64,000 bases of DNA from CAIXLI01 sp964587125. Lineage in GTDB: Bacteria > Pseudomonadota > Alphaproteobacteria > UBA9219. The DNA is taken from NCBI GenBank assembly GCA_964587125.1, contig CAZPKC010000009.1, positions 27,810-91,809 of the forward strand. The letters run 5' to 3'. Below the pieces are notes generated by a model, which ran no database searches, had not been told where the DNA came from, and saw only the letters and a list, made by a program, of their open reading frames with translations. Position 1 is the stretch's first letter, and each line of letters begins with the position of its first letter. Below are positions 8,338-16,642 of this stretch, piece after piece. A program made the translations under genes and the position numbers.

Positions 8338-9595
8338 GATTTTCTCTTTTCTGAAACGCCGGTTGTCCGGCAAGCTTACGCTAAGTCCTTTTGTTTCTCA
8401 TAGACTATTTGCGATGGATGCGGCGTATCTCGCCGTTGCATTCATATCTCCTCGCCTCCTATCGCTTTTTCTTCTGTTGGCGTATCGCGGCTATTCGCGG
8501 CAGCTTGGGATTAGCCGGAAGGCCGCGTTAAAGAACATTTTTATCAGCCCGCCCCAACCTTTTAAAGATTATGAAGCGTATAAGGATGCGTGGCTCATAT
8601 CCCCTCGCCCGCACATGCGCGAACAAACCATGCTCAAAGTGCTCGGGCAAAAAATAACCTGCGGCTTTACGATGAACGGCAAGGGTCGGGAGATGTTCGA
8701 GGCAAAAAACATCCCCCTCTTCGATATGCCGTTTGACTGGATAGCCGTATGGCTTTTGATATTGGCAAATTACGAGCCGCGCCGGCTTTTTATCCTAAGC
8801 GGTCTGGATGACGTATGGTTTCTGCCTTTGAAGCTGCATATGTTTACCGGCCACATTGCCGTCGATTCCTACGATCCGATGGGCGAATATATCAAAACTC
8901 CTTTACGGCAGTTTCTAACTATTCTGAATTACAAGCTTGGAAAAAATTATATCGTCCGCGACGCGCGTTTTAAAAAGGCGCTCCGCCGGAGCGACAACCG
9001 GACAGCCAATGTCTGTTGGCTGCCGGACGCAACGCCTTTTGACGTTATGGACCGCGCGACGGCGGCGCAAAAATTTCAGGACATCCGGAAAATTAAATTC
9101 GTAAGCGGCGGATGGGTTACGTCATATGGGGACGGCGGCATCCTCCGGTCGTTCCAGCTCATCCGCGCCTTATGGCCGAACGCGGAAATTCATCTTTGCC
9201 TGACTCAATTCATGTCTGTGGAGCATCCTTATTTTGCTCCGCTCGTTTCCTTTATGAACGGCCAAGAAGGTTGTTTCGTGCATGAAAATTTGCAGGGCGA
9301 CGCTTATCGGAAAATGCTTGCAGACGCCCATGTTGGCGTAAATTTGCACGACCCCAACGTGTTTGGCGAAAAATATACGGAATTCGCCACCAGCATGATC
9401 CGGCGCAGCCCCAGCGCGCGCGTGCTTGATTTTGCGGCGATGGGCTGCGTGCTCATGACGACAAAGGAACATCGCTTCAGCGAGCAGATGTTTAAACTGT
9501 ATTCGCCGCATAAAGGGGTGATCCATTTATCTTCGGGCACAAAACCGGAGGAATTAACCGATCTTTTCCGTGTTCTTCAGGAGCGCTGCTCATGA
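8327..9595 (+). CDS. Glycosyltransferase-like protein of a sugar cluster
   Basis: A 422-residue protein without a named-family motif I can certify. Residues about 25-60 are hydrophobic and could be a membrane-associated segment (YLAVAFISPRLLSLFLLL). The C-terminal half looks like a GT-B donor domain: a strand with IKFVSGGWVT, then a segment ending VLDFAAMGCVLMTTKEHRF, similar to the GT4 region where the donor sugar nucleotide binds (ExxAxGxPV). It overlaps both neighbours, so it is cotranscribed with sugar-activation genes. Transfer of the cluster's sugar to a glycan is the likely job. Confidence 0.55.
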   Translation: MGNRIFSFLKRRLSGKLTLSPFVSHRLFAMDAAYLAVAFISPRLLSLFLLLAYRGYSRQLGISRKAALKNIFISPPQPFKDYEAYKDAWLISPRPHMREQTMLKVLGQKITCGFTMNGKGREMFEAKNIPLFDMPFDWIAVWLLILANYEPRRLFILSGLDDVWFLPLKLHMFTGHIAVDSYDPMGEYIKTPLRQFLTILNYKLGKNYIVRDARFKKALRRSDNRTANVCWLPDATPFDVMDRATAAQKFQDIRKIKFVSGGWVTSYGDGGILRSFQLIRALWPNAEIHLCLTQFMSVEHPYFAPLVSFMNGQEGCFVHENLQGDAYRKMLADAHVGVNLHDPNVFGEKYTEFATSMIRRSPSARVLDFAAMGCVLMTTKEHRFSEQMFKLYSPHKGVIHLSSGTKPEELTDLFRVLQERCS

Positions 9596-10197
9596 AAATC
9601 GGTCTTGATCTGGACAACACGATCGTCGATTGCGATGCCTTGTTTCAACGGCGGGCGGAACAATTGCTTGGCCGGTCGCTTGACGGGCGCGCGCGTGAAG
9701 ATATACGCCGTCTCGTGCGCGAAACTCTCGGCGATCCTTGCTGGACGCAGATTCAGGCCGAAGTCTACGGCCCTCTCTATCAAGAATGTCCGCCCTTCCC
9801 TCAGGCGCTTGAAACGATCGCAAAAATCGCCCGTTGCGCGCATACGCCGGAAATTTTTATTATCAGCCACAAAACGGTTACGGATTCGGCAGGAAAAAAG
9901 TATAAGCTCCGCGACTATGCGCGGAAATGGGTTGCGCGCCATTTGATCGGCGAGCAAACGCGCCTAAGCGACGCGCACGTGTTTTTTACGGAGACGATCG
10001 AGGAAAAACGCCATATGATCGTGGACATGGCGTGCGATGTTTTCTTCGATGACCTTCCCTCCATCATTCTGCCGTTACAGGATATAATCCCTCATGCCGT
10101 TTTATTCAGCCGATCCTCCGCCGACAATCATCCGTTGAAAACATCCGTTCATGTATGCGACTGGCCGGCCTTTGGAGCCTTTATTTGCAATGGATAA
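9592..10197 (+). CDS. HAD-family phosphatase
   Basis: A 201-residue haloacid-dehalogenase-fold protein with an intact motif I, GLDLDNTIVDCD, near the N-terminus. Motif II is at IIISHK, with a Ser/Thr-containing strand, and a late acidic motif IV is at VFFDDLPSII. The ATG overlaps the upstream stop (ATGA). In heptose pathways a HAD enzyme (GmhB) removes the 7-phosphate from heptose 1,7-bisphosphate, and this gene could play that part here. It lacks the cysteine-rich zinc loop typical of GmhB, so the analogy is functional and unproven. Confidence 0.72.
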   Translation: MKIGLDLDNTIVDCDALFQRRAEQLLGRSLDGRAREDIRRLVRETLGDPCWTQIQAEVYGPLYQECPPFPQALETIAKIARCAHTPEIFIISHKTVTDSAGKKYKLRDYARKWVARHLIGEQTRLSDAHVFFTETIEEKRHMIVDMACDVFFDDLPSIILPLQDIIPHAVLFSRSSADNHPLKTSVHVCDWPAFGAFICNG

Positions 10198-11158
10198 CGC
10201 AGAAATTATCCGGGATTTGACGCGGCATTTCGGGGAAGGAAATTTCTCTCCCCTTCCGGGACGTGGCAACAGCCGCGTCGGCACATGGACATCCAATCAA
10301 CGCTCTTTCGTCAAAATCTATCCGGATGACGGCACATGGGACCGTCGGGCGACCGAAAAACGCGTCCTTGAACATTATAGCCGCAACGGCATAACGGCAA
10401 TTCCCCGGATTCTTCATAGCGATGCGGCGCTGAATTACAGCGTTTTCAGCTATATCGACGGCACGCCGGCCTATACCCTCACCGCCGATCTTTTTAATCA
10501 AATCCAGGCGTTTCTGCGCAGCCTCATGACGCTGCCTTGCGTCGATGGCTATACGCACCCTGCCAAAGAAGCCTTTTTCCATACCTCTGAATTGAAAGCG
10601 CACATTAACCAGCGGCTCGCGGCCCTGCGCGCCATCGATGACCCTCTTTTGCAAGATTATTTGCACCGGAGAATCGACGCGTATTTTGCGGAAGTAGGCT
10701 ACGACCGTTTTCAGGATGTCTCCTGCGGAGAGCGCGTGATTATCAGTCCCTCCGATTTTGGCACGCATAACAGCATGCTCGCGCCCGACGGAAAGCTCTC
10801 TTTTATAGATTTTGAGTATGCGGGCCGCGATTCGATGTTCAAATTGCTCGGCGATATCTACTGGCATCCGGGGAGCAGTTTATCGCTGGCGCAACGCATT
10901 TCCTTGATAACCCCTTATTTGTTAACCTCTCAGGATCAAACAATTTTCAGGAACGTTCGCTTGTTGATGGGGCTCAAATGGTCTTTATTATTGCTAAACG
11001 AATTTATTCCTTTTAATTTGCGAAAACGCATCGTCGCAGGCGCAGAACCGGTCGATAGTCAAAACGTCAAACAACAACAGATCGAAAAATCCGTTCGGAT
11101 TCTGGAAAAGGTAACAAGTGACTGGCAAGGCAAAATTAAAGAATTCGGTTTCCCCTAA
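10190..11158 (+). CDS. Aminoglycoside-phosphotransferase-fold kinase
   Basis: A 322-residue kinase-like protein of the APH/choline kinase fold. The Brenner-type catalytic loop is SPSDFGTHNSMLAPDG, with Asp and the downstream Asn, and the metal-binding segment is LSFIDFEYAGRDS. The N-lobe has a glycine-rich GRGNSRVGTW strand. The frame opens at 10151, but the ATG at 10190 removes only a non-conserved leader and overlaps the HAD stop by eight bases. In a sugar cluster such kinases usually phosphorylate a sugar or a small alcohol. It may supply the 1-phosphate for nucleotidyl transfer by the next gene. It is unlikely to be a resistance gene. Confidence 0.72.
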   Translation: MDNAEIIRDLTRHFGEGNFSPLPGRGNSRVGTWTSNQRSFVKIYPDDGTWDRRATEKRVLEHYSRNGITAIPRILHSDAALNYSVFSYIDGTPAYTLTADLFNQIQAFLRSLMTLPCVDGYTHPAKEAFFHTSELKAHINQRLAALRAIDDPLLQDYLHRRIDAYFAEVGYDRFQDVSCGERVIISPSDFGTHNSMLAPDGKLSFIDFEYAGRDSMFKLLGDIYWHPGSSLSLAQRISLITPYLLTSQDQTIFRNVRLLMGLKWSLLLLNEFIPFNLRKRIVAGAEPVDSQNVKQQQIEKSVRILEKVTSDWQGKIKEFGFP

Positions 11159-12671
11159 AATATCCGCAAAAAAAGCGGATTATCGGATGTGCGATAAGAA
11201 GATATTGAACGCGCAAGGACTTTCGGCCCTCCGTCGGGCCAACAAAAATAAAAAAATCGGCTTGTGCCATGGCGCGTTCGACATTATCCACATCGGCCAC
11301 ATCGAGCATCTGGAAGAAGCCAAATCTAAATGCGATGTCCTCGTCGTCAGCCTGACAAGCGACACGTTTATCCGCAAGCATCCGCACGGAACTTACCATT
11401 CCGCATCTCAGCGCGCGCAGCTCTTAAGCAACCTGCTCATGGTCGATTACGTCTATATCGACCACAACAAGGAAGCGCTTGAGGTGCTCAAACATTTAAA
11501 GCCCGATTACTATTTCAAGGGCGTCGATTATAAAGACCAAATTGAATCGAATCCCGCCCTGAAGCGCGAGGTTACGGCGTGCAGGAAGAACGGCGGCGAC
11601 ATCGTTTTCACGCAAACGATCAAGCACAGTTCGACTTATCTGCTTAATAATTTTTTGGATGCGAAACGCATCGCCATCGGCGACTACATTAAAAAGTACG
11701 ATATCCGCGCCGACGATCGATATATCGACGGCATTTATCGCGCGCTTTCATCCGCCGACATTTTGCTTCTGGGCGAAGCCATCATAGACGTTTACACGTA
11801 CGGCAATCTCACCGGCCTATCGAGCAAATATACCGCGCCCTCCTTTCTGGAAAGCAGCACGAAAGTGATGGCGGGCGGGACGTTGGTGCTCATCCCGTTT
11901 CTCGCGGACTACGTCAAAAAAGTCACCGCCGTCGTGCCCGAAAACTACGTTCAGATGGGTTTTTACAAAACCCGCCCCAACGTCGCGTTGAAAGCGCAGC
12001 GTTTTCCCTTTGTCGAGAAAACGCGTTATATCTCCGCGAAAAAAAGGGAACGCCTGTTCGAAACGGTGCGCTTTATCCAGGGCGAAAAATTCGCCGTGGC
12101 TGAAACGATCGATGCGCTGGTGCGCGACAAAAATCATTCCGCAGTTTTAGTCTATGATTTCGGGCATGGATTCTTTGACGGCGCGAAGCTTATGGAAGCC
12201 AAGCCCGACCATTTTTACGCCATTAACGTGCAGGCGAATTCTTCGAACTATCCCTTTAACGACGTATGCAAATATAAGAATTTCAGCCTTGTCACTATCG
12301 ACGAACGCGAACTGCGCCTTACGCTTCGCGACAATAAATCGGGCGTCGAAGACCTCATCGAGCGTTTTTTTGAAACATCGCCGATGTCCGAAAAAGCTTA
12401 TTATTTTTTCACGCTCGGCGAACGCGGCGCGTGGTGCTATCACAAGAACAAGCGCATTTATTGCCCCGCGCTTGTGTCCAGCGTCGTGGATGCGACGGGT
12501 AGCGGCGATGTGTTTCATGCGATTGCATCGATATTTATCGTGTCGGGCATCGATATCGGAACGACCCTGTTTTTTGCCAGCCTCTATGCGGGACTTTACG
12601 CGCAGGTGGAGGGGCATGACGGCAACGTCACCAAAGATCAGGTCACGCGCGCCATCGCCTCAATGCAGTAA
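11118..12671 (+). CDS. Bifunctional nucleotidyltransferase / PfkB-type sugar kinase (HldE-like, reversed order)
   Basis: A 517-residue fusion. Residues about 45-180 form a cytidylyltransferase-type domain with HGAFDIIHIGH at 51-61 (HxGH class). The C-terminal part is a ribokinase/PfkB domain ending with DATGSGD at 458-464, whose last Asp is the catalytic base. E. coli HldE has the same two activities in the opposite order (kinase first). The likely role is phosphorylation of a heptose-like sugar phosphate and its activation to an NDP-sugar. The GTG at 11118 overlaps the kinase gene by 41 bases and has AAAGG six bases before it; the ATG at 11187 (residue 24) is an alternative that keeps both domains. 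Confidence 0.8.
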   Translation: MTGKAKLKNSVSPKISAKKADYRMCDKKILNAQGLSALRRANKNKKIGLCHGAFDIIHIGHIEHLEEAKSKCDVLVVSLTSDTFIRKHPHGTYHSASQRAQLLSNLLMVDYVYIDHNKEALEVLKHLKPDYYFKGVDYKDQIESNPALKREVTACRKNGGDIVFTQTIKHSSTYLLNNFLDAKRIAIGDYIKKYDIRADDRYIDGIYRALSSADILLLGEAIIDVYTYGNLTGLSSKYTAPSFLESSTKVMAGGTLVLIPFLADYVKKVTAVVPENYVQMGFYKTRPNVALKAQRFPFVEKTRYISAKKRERLFETVRFIQGEKFAVAETIDALVRDKNHSAVLVYDFGHGFFDGAKLMEAKPDHFYAINVQANSSNYPFNDVCKYKNFSLVTIDERELRLTLRDNKSGVEDLIERFFETSPMSEKAYYFFTLGERGAWCYHKNKRIYCPALVSSVVDATGSGDVFHAIASIFIVSGIDIGTTLFFASLYAGLYAQVEGHDGNVTKDQVTRAIASMQ

Positions 12672-12695
12672 TCGTGACTAAAAAGGATTCCCACC

Positions 12696-13841
12696 ATGAA
12701 CTCCTTGTTCCAGCTGATTAAACGGTCCCAATCTTACGTAGGCCGTATCCGGAAAAAATTAAAATCCCCCCTCTTGCAGAGTGGGTTGCCCATTCCAAAC
12801 TTTTGGGAACCAAACTACTGGGAACCGACCGTTGCAATTGCGTTGCGGGATTACTGCCGTCCGGGCGATGTTGTCTTCGACGTAGGCGCAAACGCGGGCG
12901 GGTTGTCACTCATCATGTCGCGCCATGTAGGCCCTAGGGGTGTTGTGTGCTCCTTCGAGGCAAGTCCGCGCATTATTGATAAAACCCAATACAATTTGGT
13001 GAACGCGGGCTGCGCAAATGTCTATCTCTATCAACGCGCCGTTTATCATAAGTCGAATGAAGTAGTCACTCTGTACCCCGGAACGCATCTCAACGATTCC
13101 ATTTATAACGATAGCGGAGCGGAAGGCGGAACGACATATAAGGTCGAAACGTTGGCTTTGGACGATTTTGTCGCCGCTACCGGGCTTATGCCGAAGTTCA
13201 TAAAAATGGACATTGAGGGCGCTGAATTCGACGCTCTTAAGGGCGCGATAAAGATTCTTGCGGAAGGTAAACCCGGCCTTATCTTGGAACAAAGTCCGAG
13301 CGATATGCGTTGCCATGCGCTTCTGTCCGAAGCCGGTTATGTGGCAATCGATTTAGCAAACTATAGACGGATCAACAACGCGAACGATTTCGATCCAAAC
13401 GTCGGGGTTGCAAACGTTTTGTTTGTTCACAAAGATAAAGCAGATAAGGATCCTTACGTTAATGCAGGGGCGCCGAGCGTCATCTCACGTTTGTTTCCTG
13501 AAGAATTTATCCGCCAGCCTAACGGCAGTTTGGCTCTGGCCAGTTTTCTTGAACTTCCCCCGGGTCGTTATATCTGCAAAGCGGATTTTACGGCGAGCGG
13601 AACCGGTAACGAGATTTTTGCGGGAATCGACAGCGATCGCAGCCGACTTCATCGGTACCATACCTATACCCAGTTTATGGCATCAAGCTATCGCGATTGG
13701 GTTTTTTCAATTAACATCCCAACCAAAGTGACCCCTTACATTCAGTTCATCAAAGGCGAGGATAAAAGCCTGAACTGGAAGGGCGCGGTAATCTATCGTT
13801 ACCCAAGTTTCGACAATATTCCTCCGCCAATTATTTATTAA
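12696..13841 (+). CDS. FkbM-family methyltransferase
   Basis: A 381-residue protein. Residues about 40-240 form an FkbM methyltransferase domain: motif I VFDVGANAGGLS, then IKMDIEGAEFDALKG, the family's characteristic segment. The last 140 residues form an extra domain of unknown type rich in beta-strand-like sequence (FLELPPGRYICKADF). FkbM proteins O-methylate sugars or polyketides, so this fits decoration of the glycan. AAAAAGGA stands before the ATG. It is the last gene of the glycan cluster before the tRNA. Confidence 0.78.
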   Translation: MNSLFQLIKRSQSYVGRIRKKLKSPLLQSGLPIPNFWEPNYWEPTVAIALRDYCRPGDVVFDVGANAGGLSLIMSRHVGPRGVVCSFEASPRIIDKTQYNLVNAGCANVYLYQRAVYHKSNEVVTLYPGTHLNDSIYNDSGAEGGTTYKVETLALDDFVAATGLMPKFIKMDIEGAEFDALKGAIKILAEGKPGLILEQSPSDMRCHALLSEAGYVAIDLANYRRINNANDFDPNVGVANVLFVHKDKADKDPYVNAGAPSVISRLFPEEFIRQPNGSLALASFLELPPGRYICKADFTASGTGNEIFAGIDSDRSRLHRYHTYTQFMASSYRDWVFSINIPTKVTPYIQFIKGEDKSLNWKGAVIYRYPSFDNIPPPIIY

Positions 13842-13851
13842 CCCAAAATAC

Positions 13852-13876
13852 TGGAGCGGTGATGGGAATCGAACCC
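13852..13876 (-). repeat. Partial copy of the tRNA-Gly 3' end
   Basis: These 25 bases repeat the T-arm, acceptor and CCA end of the complete tRNA-Gly gene about 80 bases away, with one base missing in the acceptor stem. No D-arm or anticodon arm precedes it. It is followed by a short GC-rich palindrome (CGCGCGC-GAAG-GCGCGCG type). Such a 3'-end copy is what tRNA-targeted integration leaves behind, but a decayed tandem tRNA would look the same. Confidence 0.6.
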
Positions 13877-13931
13877 CCGCGCGCGAAGGCGCGCGAAAAA
13901 TTAGGTTTGGGCTTGAAAATAGTCTGGAAAA

Positions 13932-14005
13932 TGGAGCGGGTGATGGGAATCGAACCCACGTGACCAGCTTGGAAGGCTGGGGCTCTACCATTGAGCTACA
14001 CCCGC
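13932..14005 (-). tRNA. tRNA-Gly (anticodon UCC)
   Basis: Read on the minus strand, the gene folds as a standard 74-base tRNA. The acceptor stem is GCGGGTG/CACCCGC, the D-arm contains AGCTC...GAGC, the anticodon stem is CCAGC/GCTGG around loop CTTCCAA, and the T-loop is TTCGATT. The CCA end is encoded (13932-13934). The anticodon UCC reads GGA/GGG glycine codons. It lies between the glycan cluster and recN. Confidence 0.95.
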
Positions 14006-14075
14006 ATTTTTTGCGTCCGCTTTTATATCAACGACCCGCGATTTAGCGAAGAAAAATCTTATGCCCTGTTTATGC

Positions 14076-15776
14076 CTATTTTTTCGCTTTTTTCTTGGCT
14101 TTCAGGGTAGAATCGTCGTCTTCGATCAACAAGCTCTCCGCCGCTTGCCGCGCGGCATCGGTCACTTTGGCTCCCGCCAGCATGCGGGCGATTTCCTCGC
14201 GGCGGGAGGTTTTGTCCAGAACTTCGGCTTCCGTCACGGTTTGCTTTCCCAAGACGCGCTTGGTGACGCGCAGATGGTTCGTTCCGCGCGCGGCAACTTG
14301 GGGGCTATGAGTCACAACCAGAATTTGCACATCCCTAGCCAAACGAGCCAGACGCTCGCCGACGGCAGAGGCAACCGCGCCGCCTATGCCCGCATCCACC
14401 TCGTCAAAGACAAGAACGGGCACGGGATCGGCCGCGGCAAGAACCGTTTTGAGCGCAAGCATGAAACGCGCAAGTTCTCCGCCGGATGCGATCTTTTGCA
14501 AAGGCCCGGGCGCAGCGCCGACATTGGTCGAAGCGAGAAACGCCACGCGATCAACGCCCTCTTCCCCCCATTGTTCTTCAGGCAATTGTGAAATATCGAT
14601 TATAAACTCGGCGCGTTCTAATTTAAGCGGCGGCAATTCTTTCCCTATTTCTTTTTCCAGCTTCGACGCCGCCGTTTTACGTTCCGCGCTTAAATCTTCT
14701 GCTAATTTAACGTAAAGTTGCCGCGCTTGAACCGCAGCTTTCGCCAGTATAGAAACTTGCCCGCTTTCGTCCCCCAGCAAAGCCAGCCGATCCTTCAAAT
14801 CTCTCAAAACATCGGGCAGTTGCTCAACTTGCACGTTATGTTTGCGCGCGGCTGCGCGCAACGCGAACAGGCGTTCCTCGATATTTTGCAGGGCATCCGG
14901 CCGGGCATCAAGCGTCGCCATAAACCGCGATAATCGCTGGCTGGCTTCCGCGGTTTCATTGAGGGCGCTATCGATTGAAGCAAGAAGGTCGGGCAATTCC
15001 GCGGCCTTATCCGATACGCGCGCGACAGCTTTTCCGGCTTGCGATAATAAAGCAATCGCGCCGCGTTCGCCATCCAAGGATACCGTCGCCGCGTTCATCG
15101 CTTCGAGAATCTTCTCCCGATGCTGAAGTTGCGTGCGTTGGGACGCCAGAGCATCGGCTTCGCCCGCCTGCGGCGCGAGGTCTTCAAGCTCCGTCACAGC
15201 GGCGCGAAGAAATTCTTCTTCAGCGCGGCTGCGTTCGCTTGCGGCCTTTGCGTTTTCGGCTTTTTCCGCCGCGTCTTTCCACGACTTGAAAGCGCTTGCC
15301 GTTTTCCGCCGCAGGTTTTGCGCTTTTGCAAAAGCGTCCAGAAGCCCGCGATGCGTCGCCGCGTTCAGAAGCCCGTGCGCCTCGAATTGTCCGTGGATTT
15401 CCAGAAGACTTTCGCCGAATTGCTTCAAAAGGCCGACGCCTATCGGCTGATCGTTGAAAAAGGCGCGGCTTTTGCCGGACGCGTCGATGACGCGGCGCAG
15501 AATGACGGGATTTTCCACGTTCAGTCCCTGCGCTTCAGCCAGCGCAAAAACGGCGTGATCGCCTTTCAAATTAAATTCCGCCGCGACCGAAGCCTGTGAA
15601 GCCCCTGCCCTGACAAGCGCCGCATCGCTGCGCTCGCCCAAAGCCAAGCCGAGCGCGTCGAGTACGATCGATTTTCCCGCGCCGGTTTCGCCCGTGAACA
15701 CGTTCAACCCGCGCTCCAGCGGCAGCGCCAGCTTTTCGATCAGCACCACATCATGAATGACGAGGCGGGTGAGCAT
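14076..15776 (-). CDS. recN: DNA repair protein RecN
   Basis: A 566-residue SMC-like ATPase with the usual RecN length. The N-terminal Walker A is GETGAGKSIVLDAL, a long coiled-coil middle follows, and the C-terminal ABC signature is ASGGELARFMLALK with Walker B VLVFDEVDAGIGGA. RecN acts early in double-strand-break repair, bridging DNA ends with RecA. It is the last gene of lpxC-bamD-recN, 26 bases after bamD, an order common in alphaproteobacteria. I found no convincing LexA box immediately upstream, so control may be from the operon promoter. Confidence 0.95.
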   Translation of the reverse strand: MLTRLVIHDVVLIEKLALPLERGLNVFTGETGAGKSIVLDALGLALGERSDAALVRAGASQASVAAEFNLKGDHAVFALAEAQGLNVENPVILRRVIDASGKSRAFFNDQPIGVGLLKQFGESLLEIHGQFEAHGLLNAATHRGLLDAFAKAQNLRRKTASAFKSWKDAAEKAENAKAASERSRAEEEFLRAAVTELEDLAPQAGEADALASQRTQLQHREKILEAMNAATVSLDGERGAIALLSQAGKAVARVSDKAAELPDLLASIDSALNETAEASQRLSRFMATLDARPDALQNIEERLFALRAAARKHNVQVEQLPDVLRDLKDRLALLGDESGQVSILAKAAVQARQLYVKLAEDLSAERKTAASKLEKEIGKELPPLKLERAEFIIDISQLPEEQWGEEGVDRVAFLASTNVGAAPGPLQKIASGGELARFMLALKTVLAAADPVPVLVFDEVDAGIGGAVASAVGERLARLARDVQILVVTHSPQVAARGTNHLRVTKRVLGKQTVTEAEVLDKTSRREEIARMLAGAKVTDAARQAAESLLIEDDDSTLKAKKKAKK

Positions 15777-15802
15777 TATGAATCGGTTCCTGTGTAAATC
15801 GT

Positions 15803-16591
15803 CTACTTCTTTTCCACCCCGACGCCTTTGCTCTGCAACAGGTTATAAGCGTCCTGATACCAATCGCTGCCGGGGAAGTTATACCCCAACACGGCCGCGT
15901 TCTTCTTCGCCTCCTTAAACAGGCCGAGCGCCGTATAGCATTCAACCAAACGCTCTAAGGCTTCGGGCACGTGGCTCGTCGTCTGGAATTTGTCGATCAC
16001 GGTTTTAAAGCGGCCAATAGCGGCGATATAAAGGTGCTGCTTGATGTAATAGCGGCCAACCTCCATCTCCGCGCCCGCCAGATGATCGTTGATAAGGGAG
16101 ATTTTCAGAACGGCGTCTTTGGCGTATTCCGTTTCGGGAAAACGCCTGACGACTTCCTGAAGCCCTTTCAAAGCGTCGCGCGCCGAGGCCTGATCGCGGC
16201 GCACGTCGGAAATGCGCTCGTAATTGCATAACGCGCGCAGGTAATAGGCGTAAGAGATGTCGCTGTTGCCCGGATGAAGTTCGATATACTGATCGAGCGC
16301 CTTTATGGCCTCGTCATAGTCCATATTTTCGTAGTCGGCGTAAGCTTCCATAACCTCCGCCCGCGCCGCCCACTGCGAATACGGATGCTGGCGGTCGACT
16401 TCGGAAAACTGCTTGGCTGCCTCCTTGAAGTCCCCGTGATCGAGCGCATCGGTGGCCTTGGTGTAAAGAACGTCGACGGGCTCGTCGGGGGCTTCTTCCT
16501 TATCGTTGTCCCCCGCGCAGCCGGAAAGAGCCGCCAGAAAAACAAACGCAAGCAGGAATTTGGAAACCGAAGTCGTCGATGAAAGGCGCAT
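15803..16591 (-). CDS. bamD: Outer membrane assembly lipoprotein BamD
   Basis: A lipoprotein of about 262 residues. The signal peptide ends in the lipobox LSGC, so Cys becomes lipidated and anchors it in the outer membrane. The mature part has tandem tetratricopeptide-type repeats (for example FSEVDRQHPYSQWAARAEVM) typical of BamD/ComL, the essential partner of BamA in inserting beta-barrel proteins. ATG at 16591 is preferred over an in-frame TTG at 16606. It sits between lpxC and recN, as in other alphaproteobacteria. Confidence 0.93.
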   Translation of the reverse strand: MRLSSTTSVSKFLLAFVFLAALSGCAGDNDKEEAPDEPVDVLYTKATDALDHGDFKEAAKQFSEVDRQHPYSQWAARAEVMEAYADYENMDYDEAIKALDQYIELHPGNSDISYAYYLRALCNYERISDVRRDQASARDALKGLQEVVRRFPETEYAKDAVLKISLINDHLAGAEMEVGRYYIKQHLYIAAIGRFKTVIDKFQTTSHVPEALERLVECYTALGLFKEAKKNAAVLGYNFPGSDWYQDAYNLLQSKGVGVEKK

Positions 16592-16642
16592 GGAATCAAC
16601 CGGCAAGTTTGATTTCCGGTTTATAGCATGAATTTGGGGTTA

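Noticed and set aside
13707..13991. A minus-strand frame running through the FkbM end and tRNA-Gly
   Set aside because: It crosses a structural RNA gene and a conserved coding region; translation of the tRNA explains its odd sequence.
15777..15802. LexA box in front of recN
   Set aside because: GTTC-N7-AATC was seen but the alphaproteobacterial GTTC-N7-GTTC repeat is not matched.
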